Below are positions 45,501-58,100 of a DNA stretch of 64,000 bases, one piece after another; position 1 is the first letter of the stretch, and every line of letters begins with the position of its first letter. Made by a program: the position numbers and the translations under genes. The notes under the pieces are model-generated. The model saw nothing but the letters and a program-made list of their open reading frames with translations. It ran no database searches and was not told where the DNA came from. Source of the stretch: Candidatus Poseidoniaceae archaeon (GTDB lineage Archaea; Thermoplasmatota; Poseidoniia; Poseidoniales; Poseidoniaceae); NCBI GenBank assembly GCA_938030705.1, contig CALHIR010000001.1, positions 62,001 to 126,000 of the forward strand. The letters run 5' to 3'.

Positions 45501-45749
45501 GACGACCTCGGAAACATGGACGCTGCCGAAGCTCAAACCGACATCAGGGACAACCGTGTTGCTGACAACAGCAACGTCAATGACGGCAACGGTACCATTG
45601 GCGACACAGGCGACGATGCGTCTTCCAGCGTACCAACGTGGACCTGGGGCCTCATCGGTGGCGTGGTCATTGTAGCGTTCATCGCAGGTGCTTTCATCCT
45701 CTCTCGTGGAGACGGTGAAGGCGGCGAAGGCAAAGACTGGGATTACTGA
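42579..45749 (+). CDS. Large secreted, C-terminally anchored surface protein (CARDB/FN3-like)
   Basis: A 1056-residue protein with a signal peptide (MKNMTPVILVMMLLTSFLAG). The extracellular part is long, acidic and Thr/Asp-rich. Two CARDB-like modules (FSAFIKNDGDVDVTEMSYT; SVGAPGDVDTSNNAELVY) occupy about residues 60-200. A middle region with paired Cys follows, and FN3-like modules (GGAIAMSWDITG; GQWVVRWTIQGD) lie at about 800-1010. It ends in one membrane helix (TWGLIGGVVIVAFIAGAFIL, about 1025-1044) and a short GEGGEGKDWDY tail. It has its own TATA box and a strong terminator, as expected for an abundant envelope protein such as an S-layer-like component. That role is inferred. Confidence 0.87.
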   Translation: MKNMTPVILVMMLLTSFLAGITVHELEEEVVIDETGARSGADATVVAITTPKESTCNDQGCRNTLQVGEETTFSAFIKNDGDVDVTEMSYTVTVYLTDSSGAVGGVAKDATGNDLIWENANVMCDDITVCLYDGTTDPMASGAFLGGGKSTLQLDGGGGDITWTPTQGEYMVEISVGAPGDVDTSNNAELVYVLVEDWYDIEVDLVWVADIGNGGPEELESSSFDASSTEGDIDFKLKVTADGSDTFNPRDITVRLSLSGQATGQIGPGGDTLTVNDVVAGTTTTVDTYANESDPNATLTGSRAVVSYQTTWEISGAITPGVQSDSSWELTAELVEYTMYGQFDECVESTEASEGDENVTTWMNFCEVQQSDDDRPKTDSDMISGSTDVYDDIRISRMGVYQGYNSDCTGVASTFTQQGEDGDLNVGCSLVYADVEHRGSKMTKEYGWNVSYTVSHEGQELANGVLTECMGGVDVPYTWSPLGIMGGSVCMFTDMVPGEYTIDFSLQMNNKSSTDTDPVPWAGGTDMRPSNNDVTMVVDVVNNLPVITSFELTTEGDIVVGQEADLVFAVSAFDVDDPSGESLNFTYSYPGGIIGTCGEKSQFDGGTICTSPVLPDFIGNSPVTVVVKDAQNDSVSEEIDLFVWNRAVATATTDAGVEVQYSLDYNGQSEFTIDTLTDKDASSYDAVQLEGFSGTYAAVAAMDYEPSSTYTASDVLDQSISVIVSKDLEATSLWYIDGSGKWIILSNAPTDVDASTEMFTYDVPDNTPVVPAGTMVLMGGELAQATIPDASVSGFSAEGTRGGAIAMSWDITGTLLGSDSIRVCISPGQALNLPDCPGAFNATVEDEVRTYTYSGTQTTHGETYHVEVAVCNEQGCSTPGIASVVADKQVDGDVAATDVSVGEEDGQWVVRWTIQGDASDVAMWHVCWSTDDFTAGEMPTPCDDAAMGADATTASIDMPSIRTGQQYFFTVVPMDDLGNMDAAEAQTDIRDNRVADNSNVNDGNGTIGDTGDDASSSVPTWTWGLIGGVVIVAFIAGAFILSRGDGEGGEGKDWDY

Positions 45750-45774
45750 TCTCAGCGACGTGCTGGAGTCCATC

Positions 45775-45789
45775 CACCTCTCGGAGGTG
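45775..45789 (+). terminator. First of two tandem hairpins after the 1056-residue surface gene
   Basis: CACCTC and GAGGTG pair around TCG, 26 nt after the stop codon. It stands 10 nt before a longer hairpin, forming a tandem pair like the one after the giant gene at 60.0 kb. Confidence 0.5.
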
Positions 45790-45799
45790 TACAACGCTG

Positions 45800-45823
45800 G
45801 AGGGGTCGCCAAGGCGACCCCTC
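45800..45823 (+). terminator. Strong hairpin followed by T-rich sequence
   Basis: GAGGGGTCGCC (45800-45810) is the exact reverse complement of GGCGACCCCTC (45813-45823), separated by AA. TGGCCTTTTCTTCT follows. This is the clearest intrinsic-terminator-like element in the window and should end transcription of the surface protein gene. Confidence 0.8.
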
Positions 45824-46150
45824 TGGCCTTTTCTTCTACGGCCTTTCTGCCGCAAGCCAACGAATTGGTGCCGTTTTCGTTTGATTCACCGTTATCTCAT
45901 TGGGCCAAGCGGGCTCAATCTGCAGGTCCATGAGGCCTCGGTCAACACCATGATCGTCCCGAGTGAAAGACTGATATTTTTTCAATGATTTTCAGTCTCA
46001 GGTCCGGTCACGACAAAACGGGTTTCGAATTCATACAGGGTCGAGTGAACAGGGCGTTGATGATTTTTTCAAAGATTTTGCACCCCAACCAATATAAATG
46101 GTGTAAGGCGTGGGATGCACTGCATACAGTCCGTATAGGGTGAATGACAT
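45824..46150. other. Intergenic region upstream of the giant surface gene, with direct repeats
   Basis: No gene is seen here. Together with the hairpins before it, this closes a 401-nt gap. It holds two near-identical AT-rich copies of TGAT(G)ATTTTTTCAAnGATTTT at 45972-45992 and 46058-46079. The first copy is flanked by a 7-bp inverted repeat (AGACTGA at 45968, TCAGTCT at 45992). The second copy ends 12 nt before the TATA box. These may be operator sites for a regulator of the giant gene. Confidence 0.55.
46091..46099 (+). promoter_or_regulatory. TATA box of the giant surface gene
   Basis: AATATAAAT preceded by CCAACC, about 52-60 nt before the ATG at 46151. The predicted start is near 46120, leaving a leader of about 30 nt that contains AGGGTGA as the ribosome-binding site. 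Confidence 0.7.
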
Positions 46151-49100
46151 ATGTTGGGAAACAAGAAAAATAAGAAAAAGACCGTCTTCGGCGGTATCGG
46201 GGTTGCACTGTTGTTGTGCGCATTGATGGTGCTCATGCCAATGAGCGGCTATGTGAATAACGACGAGAAAACGGCAACCGTGGAGTCTGTGGAAGCAGAC
46301 TCGACTGGAGCAGAGGATTACTTCGCGCTCCCCGAAAAGCTCGCTGAAGCAGATTACGAATACGACCCATCGCTTGAACTACAAGGGATGCGAGACGCCA
46401 AGACCAAGGCCTTCCTCAATGAGGATGGCACGATTACCCAAATGGTGGCCAATGAGCCTCTCCATTACATGTCGGGTGACGGAACTTGGGAAGACATTGA
46501 CCTGAACATTCAGGCCTACCCAGAGGGTTGGGGAGTCACGGAGAACACCTTCATGACGTACTTCGCCCCTGAAGTCGCTAACGGTATCTCGGTACAGGCA
46601 AACGAGTTTGTTGACCCGTTGATCTCCGGTATCAACCCCATGCTCGTGACCCTTGATGTGTCAGGCTCTGCTCCTGAGCCCTTCATCGCACCTCCTGCCT
46701 CCAACGGCGTGGACGTCGGTGGAAACGTCATCCGCTATCCACTTGCAGAAGGATACGACTTGGACTACTCCGTTGAGAGCACCCAGGTCAAGCAGAACCT
46801 CATTGTCCGTGAGGCTCCCGTCCTCCCAGAGGCTGCTGAGTACTTCGGCCTCAGTGAAGGCATGCGCATGCCCGTTGGCTATGCCCTTTTCTCCGGTGAA
46901 ACGATGCTCGGCGAAGAACTCTTCAAGACGCAAGAAGACCTTCAAATCCGCCATATCGAAACCGGCGAACTTCTCGCTGAAATCCCTGCTCCAATGATCA
47001 TGGAAGCAGGTTCGGAAGAACCCTACACGGGGACCTTCTTCGTTCAAGTCTACGGTCCTGAGATTCTCCTCATCACCGTGGTTGAAACCGACTGGCTCCT
47101 CGATGAAGACCGCGTTTACCCGGTCGCCATTGACCCGTCGATCCGTGTGAACTCCGCCACCGGTGGCTACTGCTACATCTACTATGCTTACTGCTACACC
47201 AGTTCCTACCGATACCACTACCGCTACTACGGTTCCTACTACTACATCCCGTGGCACAAGTACACCTTCACTTCCTCCACCGCCCTCCCAAGCGGTGCTA
47301 CGGTCGACAAGATCGAGTGGAAGAAATACATGAGCTACGCCTACGGTTCCACCCGAACCTTCCAAGTGAAGGTTCTGGAATCCTGTGGAATGGCGCCTCG
47401 CTATTCCTACAGCATGGGAAGCGGTTCATGTTCAGGCTCAACCCTAAGCGCCTCCTACATGGCCCGAAACTACGGTGGGACGGCCGCTCGCAGCCTCAAG
47501 GCATCGATCGGTCTCTCGCCATCTGCAGCCACGGTCAGCAGCAGCGGTACCGGTTGGAAGACCGTGAATCTCTGCAACTCGGCCACAGCTTGTGGCGCTA
47601 CTTCCGGTGGCGTCTCCATCATTACCAACGCCCTGAACAACGCAGGAACCGTCGGTATCGGAGAATATTACACCGGTGGAAGCACGTACTTCTACACGTA
47701 TGCCTACGCTTCAGGAAGCCGCAACTCTCACCTTTTGGTCACCTATTCTGGTGGTACGGATGCCGACGCCCCAACCTCGGATTTCGTCCCCTACACTGGA
47801 ATTGATTCCTACATTGAAGGTGAGCGAACGCTCTTCATCAAACTGACCGACATGTCAGGTATTGACACCACCTCCTCGGGTGCTCCTCAACTCTATTACT
47901 CCACTGACGGTGGCAGTTCATGGAGCAGCACCACCTACGGATTGGGCTCCAACAACCAATTCGACGCAGGTGAACTCGTCTCTATTGGAACCTGTTCCAG
48001 CACCGCCACGGATTGCCGATTCAAGGCTCGTGTTGACGACTTGAGCTACGGGGATGATTTCCGATATTACTGGAAGTTCCAAGACCTCAACCAAGGCAGC
48101 AACGGCGCCAACGTAGGCTACGAACCTGCCCTCACCGGCACGCAAACATCGCCAACGCCCTACCAGGTTGACATCGTTGACCCGGCCAACGCACCTACGT
48201 CTCACAAGAAGATGACCGTGTTGACCACCGACGTTCACGCTGGTAGCTACTACAACCCACAAGGTTTCCTTGACCGACAGATGACCTATTACAGCGATTC
48301 GGACGAATACTTCTTTGAATTCGACACCTCAAGTTGCGGTACAGGTTCCTCGTCGTGTTTCTACACGGGAACCAGCACCTTTTACGCCAACTGGATTGCT
48401 CGCGGAAGCACCGCGCCTGCCACCGGATACTACGGCATGAACAGCGGTACCAACAAGTTCAACCAAAACTTGTGGAACAACAACGGTGATGGGTATTTGC
48501 AAGTCAGTGCAAAGGACGGCCCTGGAATGAACGTGATTTTCGTTTACAACAGTGCCAAGAACGCATGGGCGACCGTGGGTGTTGACACCGAAACCGGCAT
48601 TGACACCCCCCTCACAGGCGGTAGCAAGGCTTCATCCAGTGTCTCCTACGGCTACTCACAAGCCTACAAGTTCGCCATCCCCGGCGACATCACCGGTGAT
48701 TTCGGAACGTTCAAGTTCAACTCGACGGGAAGTTCCACAACCGCCAACCGAATGTGTGTCACCACCAACGGATGGTATTACTTCTACCGTGCAACATCCT
48801 ACGACCGATGTACATCTGCCTACTACATGATCTACGGTTCTACCTCCTCCTACCGATGGAGTGGTTTCGCCCTCGGCTCTGGCTACTACGGTCGCCAAGC
48901 CTCCACCGGTGACATCACCTACAAGGTCGGCAACGTCGCACCAACGCCAGATACCTTCAAGCCTGAAATGACGCACAGCGCCATGCAGGATTCCCACGCC
49001 AAGAGCCGTACTGTGTCCGTTTCCATTATTGATGGTGGCGACCCAGCCTCTGGGCTCAACGTGAGCAGTGCTGCAGGTACCGGTCCTACGCTTTACCACC

Positions 49101-52100
49101 GAATCACGCCCGATGGCGGATCGGCCGGTAGCTGGACTTCCACCTCCATGTCTCAGGAAGCCGGGAAGACTCGCGCACAGTGCGCTCTCGCCGCTTGTAC
49201 GTGGAGCGCAGACATCGAAGACTTGGAAGTCAACGACACGGTTGAGTACTACTTCAAGGCTCAAGACGTTTCCACGGTTTCGCAAGGAATCAACACCAAC
49301 ACCTCATCGACCTACTCCTTTGAGCGAGGCGACCCCAACAAGGTGTTTGTTGTTGAGTGGCGCGACATGGCCTACTACACCTACGGACAACTCTGTACTG
49401 TTCAGGCCTTGTTCTACGATGTGACCAACGAGATTGAGTACAAGTACGACAGCAACTGCCGTACCACCTACAACTCCTGGTCAATCGGCTACATGGACCA
49501 GACTCGACAAAAGGGTGCGAGCATTGCTCACTCCTCCTCGACGAGTTTCAACACCAACCCTGGACACGTTCCTACCACCTCGAACTTCCGTATCTCGACA
49601 AGTTCCTCCTCCCACGCATGGGAGTCCTTTGACAAGGGATTGGTAGAAGTGTCCAACGCTGACACCGCACTGACGGGCACCTCAAACGGCCGCCCCTACC
49701 TCTACTACTGTATCTCGTCTTACTACTGGAACACGTACAAGGCTCGCTGCAACGCGAACATTGACATCCCAGCAGGCTTTGAGTTCGAGTACTTCGGCAC
49801 CACTTACGACGGCGACGACTCCAACGACCGTATCCAACTCAGCCGGCAAGGTTCAATGTACTTCATCAGCAACGGAAACACCAACGTTGAGCGCAACCTG
49901 TGGACGTACCACCAGCCCGCTCTGCCTTACTCCGGCAGTTCACTGGCCCGCCCAGGTACCATCGCTCCGTTCTGGACCGGTTACAACCAGTATTACTGCT
50001 ACGTGACCTCCAGCCAAGACTGTTCAACCTACTACCGTGTGATGCCCTACGAAGGCAAGGGTACCGATGTCACAGCTGACATCACGTCCGACCCAGTGTG
50101 GGACTTGACCGACAGCCCAATCCGCATCAACCCCTCGAACGATTACCTCGTCGTGTCCTCTGACCTGACCATCAAGCCTGGTGTTCAGATCCTCGTGGCA
50201 CCCGGAAAGGGAATCTCCTTTGATGGCTCGTGTACAAAGATGACGGCTCTCGGAAACGCCACCCACCCAATCAACTTCACCGGCATGAACGGTGGCGAAT
50301 GGACTGGAATGGCCTTCACCGACGACTGTACCACCACCGGCGGTACCGATGACCGACACCAATACAGCTACGTGAACTTCAACAACACCACCGACGCCGT
50401 GTTCCGCTCTGGAAGCCGACACGATAACACCGGCCCGTCTTGTGGAAGTGCAACCGCTGATTGTAACACCGGTAACTACACGATGAGCGATGTCACTTTC
50501 ACCAATGTTGGTGCAGTGTTCACCCACGGCAGCGGACAAGGGACGGTCGTCACGATGGAGGATTTCTCCATTGACGGTGCTGACGAAGCTTGTTTCAACT
50601 TCCCTGAAAACACCATCGCGACCCTCAAGGAAGGTTCCATCAAGAACTGTAACACCGACGGCAAGTCCTGGGGCGGTACGATTGTGAACTACCCCGGTTC
50701 CACCGCAGGTGCTCTGCACGCAGAGAACTTGACCGTTGAAAACTCGTACGTGAACTTCATCGATGTGGATTTGCAACATGTGACTGTTTCCAACGTCTCG
50801 GTCACCAACCCATCGGCTCAGACCGGTGTGGCGATTGACTCGATGTACGGCTCCAACTCTAACGTGGTGATTCACAACGTCGACGCCGACAGCTACGCAA
50901 ACTCTGGTATCAACGCCATGGGAAGTATCCTCATGACCGATGTCGACTTGGGAAGCGCAGACCTCTGGTTGATTCCAGGCGGTTGGTCGCAAACCGGTAA
51001 CGGTCCGTCAAGTTCCAACGCTGTGTTTGACACGATCACGGCTGGTGACATCACGATGCAAAGGATGCACCCCGGTACCTTCACGGACATCACCGCTGAA
51101 GATGTATCGATGAGCGGTTCCTCCATCGTCACCGAAACCCTTGAGATGGACAACTGGGACATGGACGCCTTTACCGTTTCTGGCTGTGGTTGGACCATGA
51201 TTCTCGACACTCCATCCTTTGAGTCGTTCAAGAGCAGCTGTTCCAGTTCCTCTGCAAAGAACCAGATTTCAATCAACGATGCCACCATCGCTCACGGTGC
51301 GAGCTCTGCCCACGTCATCGACGGACGAAACACCCACATCACGCTGGGTGAATCGAGCATCACGAGCACCGGTGTGAGCAGTGGTACGACAGAAGTCGCC
51401 AAGGCTCGCTCAGGGACCAATGTGGTCTTGATTGACGTTGACCTCAACGGAAACGACTGTTCGGACTCCAACGGCGATACTGGAAACTGTGCTTACGATG
51501 TTTCGTCGTCAAGTTCCAATCCGTCCATGCTTTACTTTGGAGGACTTGCCAATGTTTCGGTTTACCGTCTTTCACAGTCCACTAAGGTGTACAAGGCCGA
51601 TCACACGGTCACGGCCTCTCTGCTTGACGGCTCCATGAATGAGTTGTTCCAAGTTGGTCGACACACCACGGACAGCAATGGCAACACCAGCGTTTGGGTT
51701 GTCGTAGAAGACAGCGACGGAACGGCCTATGAAGACCACATCGTCCGTGCCTTCGGTACGGCGGGTCAAAACGAGACCTACCCAGAAGACTTCCCGGACA
51801 TTACGCTGCGTTCCTCATGGTACCCAACCAATGGATACACCTGGGGTACCCACTTGGACTTGCTTTTGGAGCCTGCTCCAATTACGTTCAACGACCCGGC
51901 ACTCAACTGCTACAAACTCATCAACGATGGGTTCTACACCGGCCAGCAAATGAGTACCGGTGGGTATGATTTGACTGGAAATTACGACAGCAACACCAAC
52001 ACCTTCACGTTTGACGACACTTCAATTACGGTTTCAGCCGACTTGATGCTTGATACGTGTGGCTTTGAGTTGCAAGGCGGTTCGCTCCGTGTTTTGAGCA

Positions 52101-55100
52101 CGGCGACCTCTTCGCCGGTCATCACCATCAAGGACGCCGGTTTCTTGACCGCGAACAACGATGGTACCTCTGGAAGTCCTGCGGCTATTCGTGCAGTCTC
52201 TTCAACCTACGGCATGCACATTGACATCCAAAACGGTGGAACGCTCACGCTTGACAACGCCAACATGCGAGATATCGCTTGGGACACCACCACTGAATCT
52301 GCGCTTTACATCGGCAACGGTGCAACGCTGAACATGATGGATTCTGCCACCATCTTCGGGGCATCCGCTACCGCTGATGAGATGGCCACGGTGAAGATTC
52401 AAGGCGGTTCAGCCAACATCGATTCCTCCAGCATCATCAACACCGGGCAAACCGGTACAGCGATCTGGATTGAGAACTCCGGTGCAACGCTCTCTGACAT
52501 CATCGTCAAGAACGCAGCCATTGGTATCCAGAGCTACAACGGCGCTCCTCAAGTTGATGGATTTACGTCAAACGGCAACACCGTTGGTATCAACGCCTAC
52601 GGTGGCATGTCGCTGCCGACCATCTACCGCAGTACGTCGCTCTCAGGCGCAACGGCAGGTTGGACCACCTACAAGATTGACTTGTCCACCTACTTGGGTA
52701 CAGGCGACTACTTGCAAGTTGGTGCCAACTCCGTTTTCGCTGGTGGAAACGCACACCCAAGCTATAACTATGCCACGAGCAAGTATTACTTCATCACCGA
52801 CCGAATGAACATCATGTTCGAGGACGATTCTGGAAACGCTTGGAACATCACCGACAGCAGCCAGGAAGGTTACTACCCCTACGGTAGCAACGATCCAGCC
52901 GTCACTGCGAACACGCACACCTACAACGGTGGTGACGGTGGTGCTCCATCTTGGCACTGCAACTACTACGGCTACGACTACGGTCCTAACTACGGTTCCT
53001 ACGAGGGCTATTACTACTACCTCTACCGCTACTGGCTTGGTCAATCCGTCAGCTGGCCCAACTACTACGATGCTCCTGATGAGTTCGGATTCAGTTGGGA
53101 ATCCACGGATTTCAGTCCAACTGGAAACTACCAATCCCGCTACCCATACAAGTACTGGGGCTACTACTCTCCCTCCTTCTACTTCGGCGGTGTTTACGCA
53201 CCACCCGAGGGAGGCAACGGACAACCTTCCACAGGACCAGGTCAACCCGGAAACGTAGGAAACCCACCAAGCTATGCTTCAGGTGGCTACCCCAACAATT
53301 ACGGTGTCTGTCTTGATTACGCCTACACCTACTACATGAACAGCGGTGAAGGTGCTCGAATGACTTACCCTGTGGTTGACATCTCCAGTGCTACTGCCAA
53401 CGGCGGAAACATCTCCAAGGTCTACCTTTGGATGGATGTGCTTCACCGCGGTGCAGACAACTACCAAGACCGCTATGACTTCGTGGCCCGTTCAGGCAAC
53501 GACCCAAGCGATTTGGGCGATTACGTCCGCGAATCCGGTACGCCTTTGTTCAAGGAAGGCACCATCACGGGCGCAGACACTGGTATTGAGATCGGTGGCG
53601 CATTCGCCGCTGGCCATTTCGAAGACATTGATGTCGTCGGACCATCCCAGGCAGGTCTTGAAGTCGTTGGACAAACAGCGGCCTCTGCCAACCGTCTGAA
53701 TGTTTCGAGCGGTAACTACGGTGTCCTCGTGGCCAACACGGCATCCGGTCAGATTGACCTCGACAACCTGGATTTGGAGAACCAAGCCGTGGCTGGTATT
53801 TACTACCAAGCCGACCTTGGTGGCGATTTGACGGGTACCTTCACCGGTTCCGCCGGTGCAGCCTTCAAGTACGCCTCACGCACATCGGCGACGGTTGAAT
53901 TGGCAAACATGAACATCGAGAACAACGCCGTCGGAATTGAGACCGATGGCTCGGGAGATTTCACCCTCACCGATGTTGTCATGTCCAACACGAAAGACGT
54001 GCTCATCACGGGTTCATCCACCATGGAATTCGTTGAAGGTACGATCGACACTTCATCGGTTGAAGTCACCGGCAGCGGTGAATTCACACGACTGCGCCAA
54101 GTTGACATCACCCTTCAGGCCAACGTCTCTGGCGTGGCCGAAGATGTGGACGGAACGACGGTTATTCTGAAGGATGCCGAGGGAGCGGTGACTGGCATGG
54201 CTGAAACCGATGCCAACGGCGTTGCTAACGACATTACCTATGTGACGCAGACGATCAACAGTGGCGCTTGTTCAAGCATTTGTGTGTCGAACCTCAATGG
54301 CTACGAAGCCGTTGCCTCTGCCACAATTGCTTATTCATGGACGAACAGCAACAGCAACGAAGCCGACTTCCGATATGTCTTCCACTCCATGAGTCTCACA
54401 GACACCTCGGGGAACGCCGATACTGTGTACCTTGAAGATGAATTTACGGCTCGTATCTGCTACTCCTCAACGGCTTACATCAAGCAAGATCGCTGCGCCA
54501 GTGGTATCTCTTCCACGGGCAGCCGGACTTTCACGAACGGATTGGTCGAATACGGCTATCTTCGAAGCCACAGCGGCAACGACCTTGCGGGCGAGACCAT
54601 CATGATGGACGCACCGTTCATGTATCTGGCTCAAGGCAAGCACAACTGGAACGGAAGCACCTGGATTTCAACCGCTTCGTACGACTTTGAAGGAAACAAC
54701 CGAATGTACCCATACTACAGCGGTGAATCCTCCCTCTACATGCACGATGCAAGTGTCACGGCCGTTGCCGTTTCGAGCTCTGGTGTGCCTCAAGGGTTTA
54801 CAGTGGGCTACCGCTACTACTCGTTGAACGTGGACATGGACAACACCACCATCTCCGGTGTCGCATCAGTGATTGGTGCTATGGGCTACGGTTACTACAA
54901 CCAGTACGAATTGGACTTCTTCAAGTTGACCAACAACACCTTCGTTCACTACAAGGGCTACACCGAATTGAACAATGCCATCAACCTGGGCGACATTTGT
55001 GTCATCATGAACGGTGGCGATGGAAACATCATTGACAACAATAACTTCGTTGATTGTGGTGTTGGTGTCTTCTCCGAGCGATCTCCCTACTACTACACCC

Positions 55101-58100
55101 ACAGCACCAATGAGATCGGTACCGACAACCTGACAGTCACCAACAACGTCTTCAACGACGGTGGTGAAATTGCAGATGTCTGGCTTTACAACAGCAACGA
55201 AGCTCAAGGTGTAACCATCACTGACAACGAGTTCAACCCATCCAACGGACACGCTGTGGCTATCTACAACGGAAAGACTGAGGATGTTTTGATTCAAGAC
55301 AACACCGTCGAAGGCGGCGATGACGCCTTCTACCTCAACCGTGTGACTGACTTCACCATCGACAACAACGACATCGGCGGCATCAGCGACGATACCTCCA
55401 CGGGCGTTTACATCTTCCGTGGCAGTGGAAACATCACTGACAACACGTTGACGGACGCTGACGGTGGAATTTACCTCGACAGCATGGAAGCTCCACCATC
55501 ACCAACCAGTTCACTCTGTTCGATTGGCAGCAGCGACTACCGCCGCTCAACCAGTTGTTCCTGGAACCTTGCCTCTGGCAAGTCCGCTGAAGTGAACCTC
55601 GGCACCGACAGTTGGGGCTATGAAATCAGCCTTGAAATCACCAAGCCTGATGGTTCAAAGGACTCATGGCCGACCTACTCGTTCAGCAGCAACACCAACT
55701 ATGCTCCTCTCCGAACCTATTCGGATGCTGGAAACTACACCCTCGTGGTCTCTGACTCATGGGGCGACGGCGGTGCTACGATCACTGTTCTTGAGTCCAG
55801 CGGCAACAGCGGTTCTTACGCTGGACCCGATGTCAGTGGCAACACCATCGGTTTGTCCACCGGTCGAACTTCGCCCAACGCTGTTGGTATCACGGCTACC
55901 TCGTGTTCCTCCGTGGCTATCCAGTCTGCTTCGAACACCATTGACCTCGGCGATAACGCCGTGGTCATCGAAGACTGTGATTTCAGCGATGTTGGCTCCA
56001 CCCTTACCGGTGATGGGCTCTCGTCCACGGTCGGTATCCTCGCCGATGACACCAACAGTGTCCTGACCCTGAACGGTACGGACATCAGTGGCTACGCTAC
56101 CGGTGTGAGCAAGGAAAACGGCGATCTGTTCATGATTGGCGATGCTTCCATCGCAGGTAGCGACTACGGTGTGTATGCCGAAGATACCTATGTTGTCGCC
56201 ATTGACGCTCATGTCGATGGTGGGAGCACCGGTACCGGTCTCCACGTGGTCAGCAGCCCAGATGTTTGGGTCTACCCAATGGACGCCTCTGGTCTCGTTG
56301 GAATGTATGTTGAAGACACACCGTTCCGCTGGGACGGTGGTGTTGCAGACGCAACCACGGCTCTGTCTGTGGTTGATGCAACAGGTACTGTTGAGAACAT
56401 GACCTGGTCAGCAGCTTCCACGCAAGTGAACGCCGGCAACAACGCCCATGTCACTTCAATCGGCAACACGCTGAACCCCAGCAAGATTGTCGTGGCCAGT
56501 TCGGCCGTCATTGACGAAGCCAACCTCATGAGTATTGAGTCCACCCACTTGGGTGCTGCACCTTCCAGTGAAGTTGGTCTTCTCCTGATGTCGACCGATG
56601 ACGAGCGTGCTTCGTACGTCTCCACTTCCTTCCAACCTGAGGCCATGACGGTCGATGGTTCGGATGAAGATTGGAACGGCGGAAACGCCCTCAACCCATC
56701 CGGCTACGCTATGCCTGGTGTGATGAGTGGCGACGGCACCGACGACTTCATGGTGACGTACATCGAAGGCGATGGCCTCTACCTCGGAATGACCAACACC
56801 GACCTGTCCACCTCAGACGTTTTGATTTACCTCAACACCGGTAGCGGTGGTTCCGATGTTGGCTACAACGGCCTCGGCGGCGCTCACAACTTGCCCTTCA
56901 GCGCAAACTACGTGTTGTGGGCTGACAGTGATGGCTCATACGACCTCTACAGCTACGGCTTCCTCGGATGGAGTCCATCCTCCTTGAGCACGGCCAACGT
57001 TGACGTGGACGTTTCCACCTCGCTCGCTGAGTTCGGTCTTCCATGGAGCCGCATTGGCGGCATGCCAGACGAAATCGACATCGTTGCCATCGTTCAGGCT
57101 GAAACCACGGCCGACATCGATGTGGTTCACCCAACCCAGACCTTGGACAGTTCTGCTACCCTGCAGAACCTCTCCAAGTTCATGACCGTTGAGTTGACCC
57201 ACGGCGACCTTGCTGACGGTACCTTGACCTCAGAGGTCTTGGTTTACCAATCCTACAAGGGCAGCACGACGGCGACCGGTCAGAAGAACTACGACTTGAT
57301 GATCAAGACGCCAGCTGCTTGTGCCTACGATTGGGCCACCGTTGAGGATATCTCCTTGGCCACCAACGTTGTCTTTGACGACAGCTATGTGGCTGGAACC
57401 GGCGACACGACCAACGTCCAGAGCACGATCGACATCGCCCGAGCCTGTCCAGTCATCGATACCGATGGCACGGACACCAACGACGGTCTTGTCGACTTTA
57501 GCCGAGATGAAGACTCTGGTGCTTTCACCTTCAGCCTGACCGACTTGGCTGACGATGTGCAAGATGAAGAGTCCTCCTTGACGTGGACGATGACAGAAGG
57601 AACAATGGTTTCGTTCAACAACAACGACCTCCTCGACAGCGCCCTAAACGGCCAAGACGTCACATTGACGCCTAAGGCTGACCAATTCGGTACCATGGTG
57701 TTCTCCTTCGAGGTCACTGACAGCAACGGTTTGACCGACGACCACAACATCACCTTCACGGTGAACAACATCAACGACGCGCCGGTCATCTGCAATGTTG
57801 AGCGCTCCGACTGTATGCCTATATTCTCTGAGGACGAGGAAAACTACAACATCCTCCCAGAAGGCTTCGGCACCCACACCAAGTTCCTTGGCGATGTGTC
57901 GAACGCCACCCGATCGTACATCCGAGATATGGCCAACGAGCAGGCTCCTGTTCGCCAAGTTTACACCTGGTCCGCCAGCGCTGTGGACCTTGGCACCTCA
58001 GACGACTGTTCTGCCTTCAGTGTGGGCATTCAGAACAACGAACTGGCCATCACTGAAAACACCAACAACGAGTTGGGTGGAAAGTGTACGGTCACGCTCG

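Noticed and set aside
45750-46150. A small protein or RNA gene in the 401-nt gap
   Set aside because: Only short frames without ribosome-binding sites were found, and the structure is explained by terminators, repeats and a promoter.
47160-47280. Tandem DNA repeat in the Tyr-rich segment
   Set aside because: The TAC-rich stretch reflects Tyr codons; no regular repeat unit is present.
50024-50992. A 322-codon minus-strand frame inside the giant gene
   Set aside because: Same reason: no promoter, no recognisable motif, and full overlap with the beta-helix coding frame.
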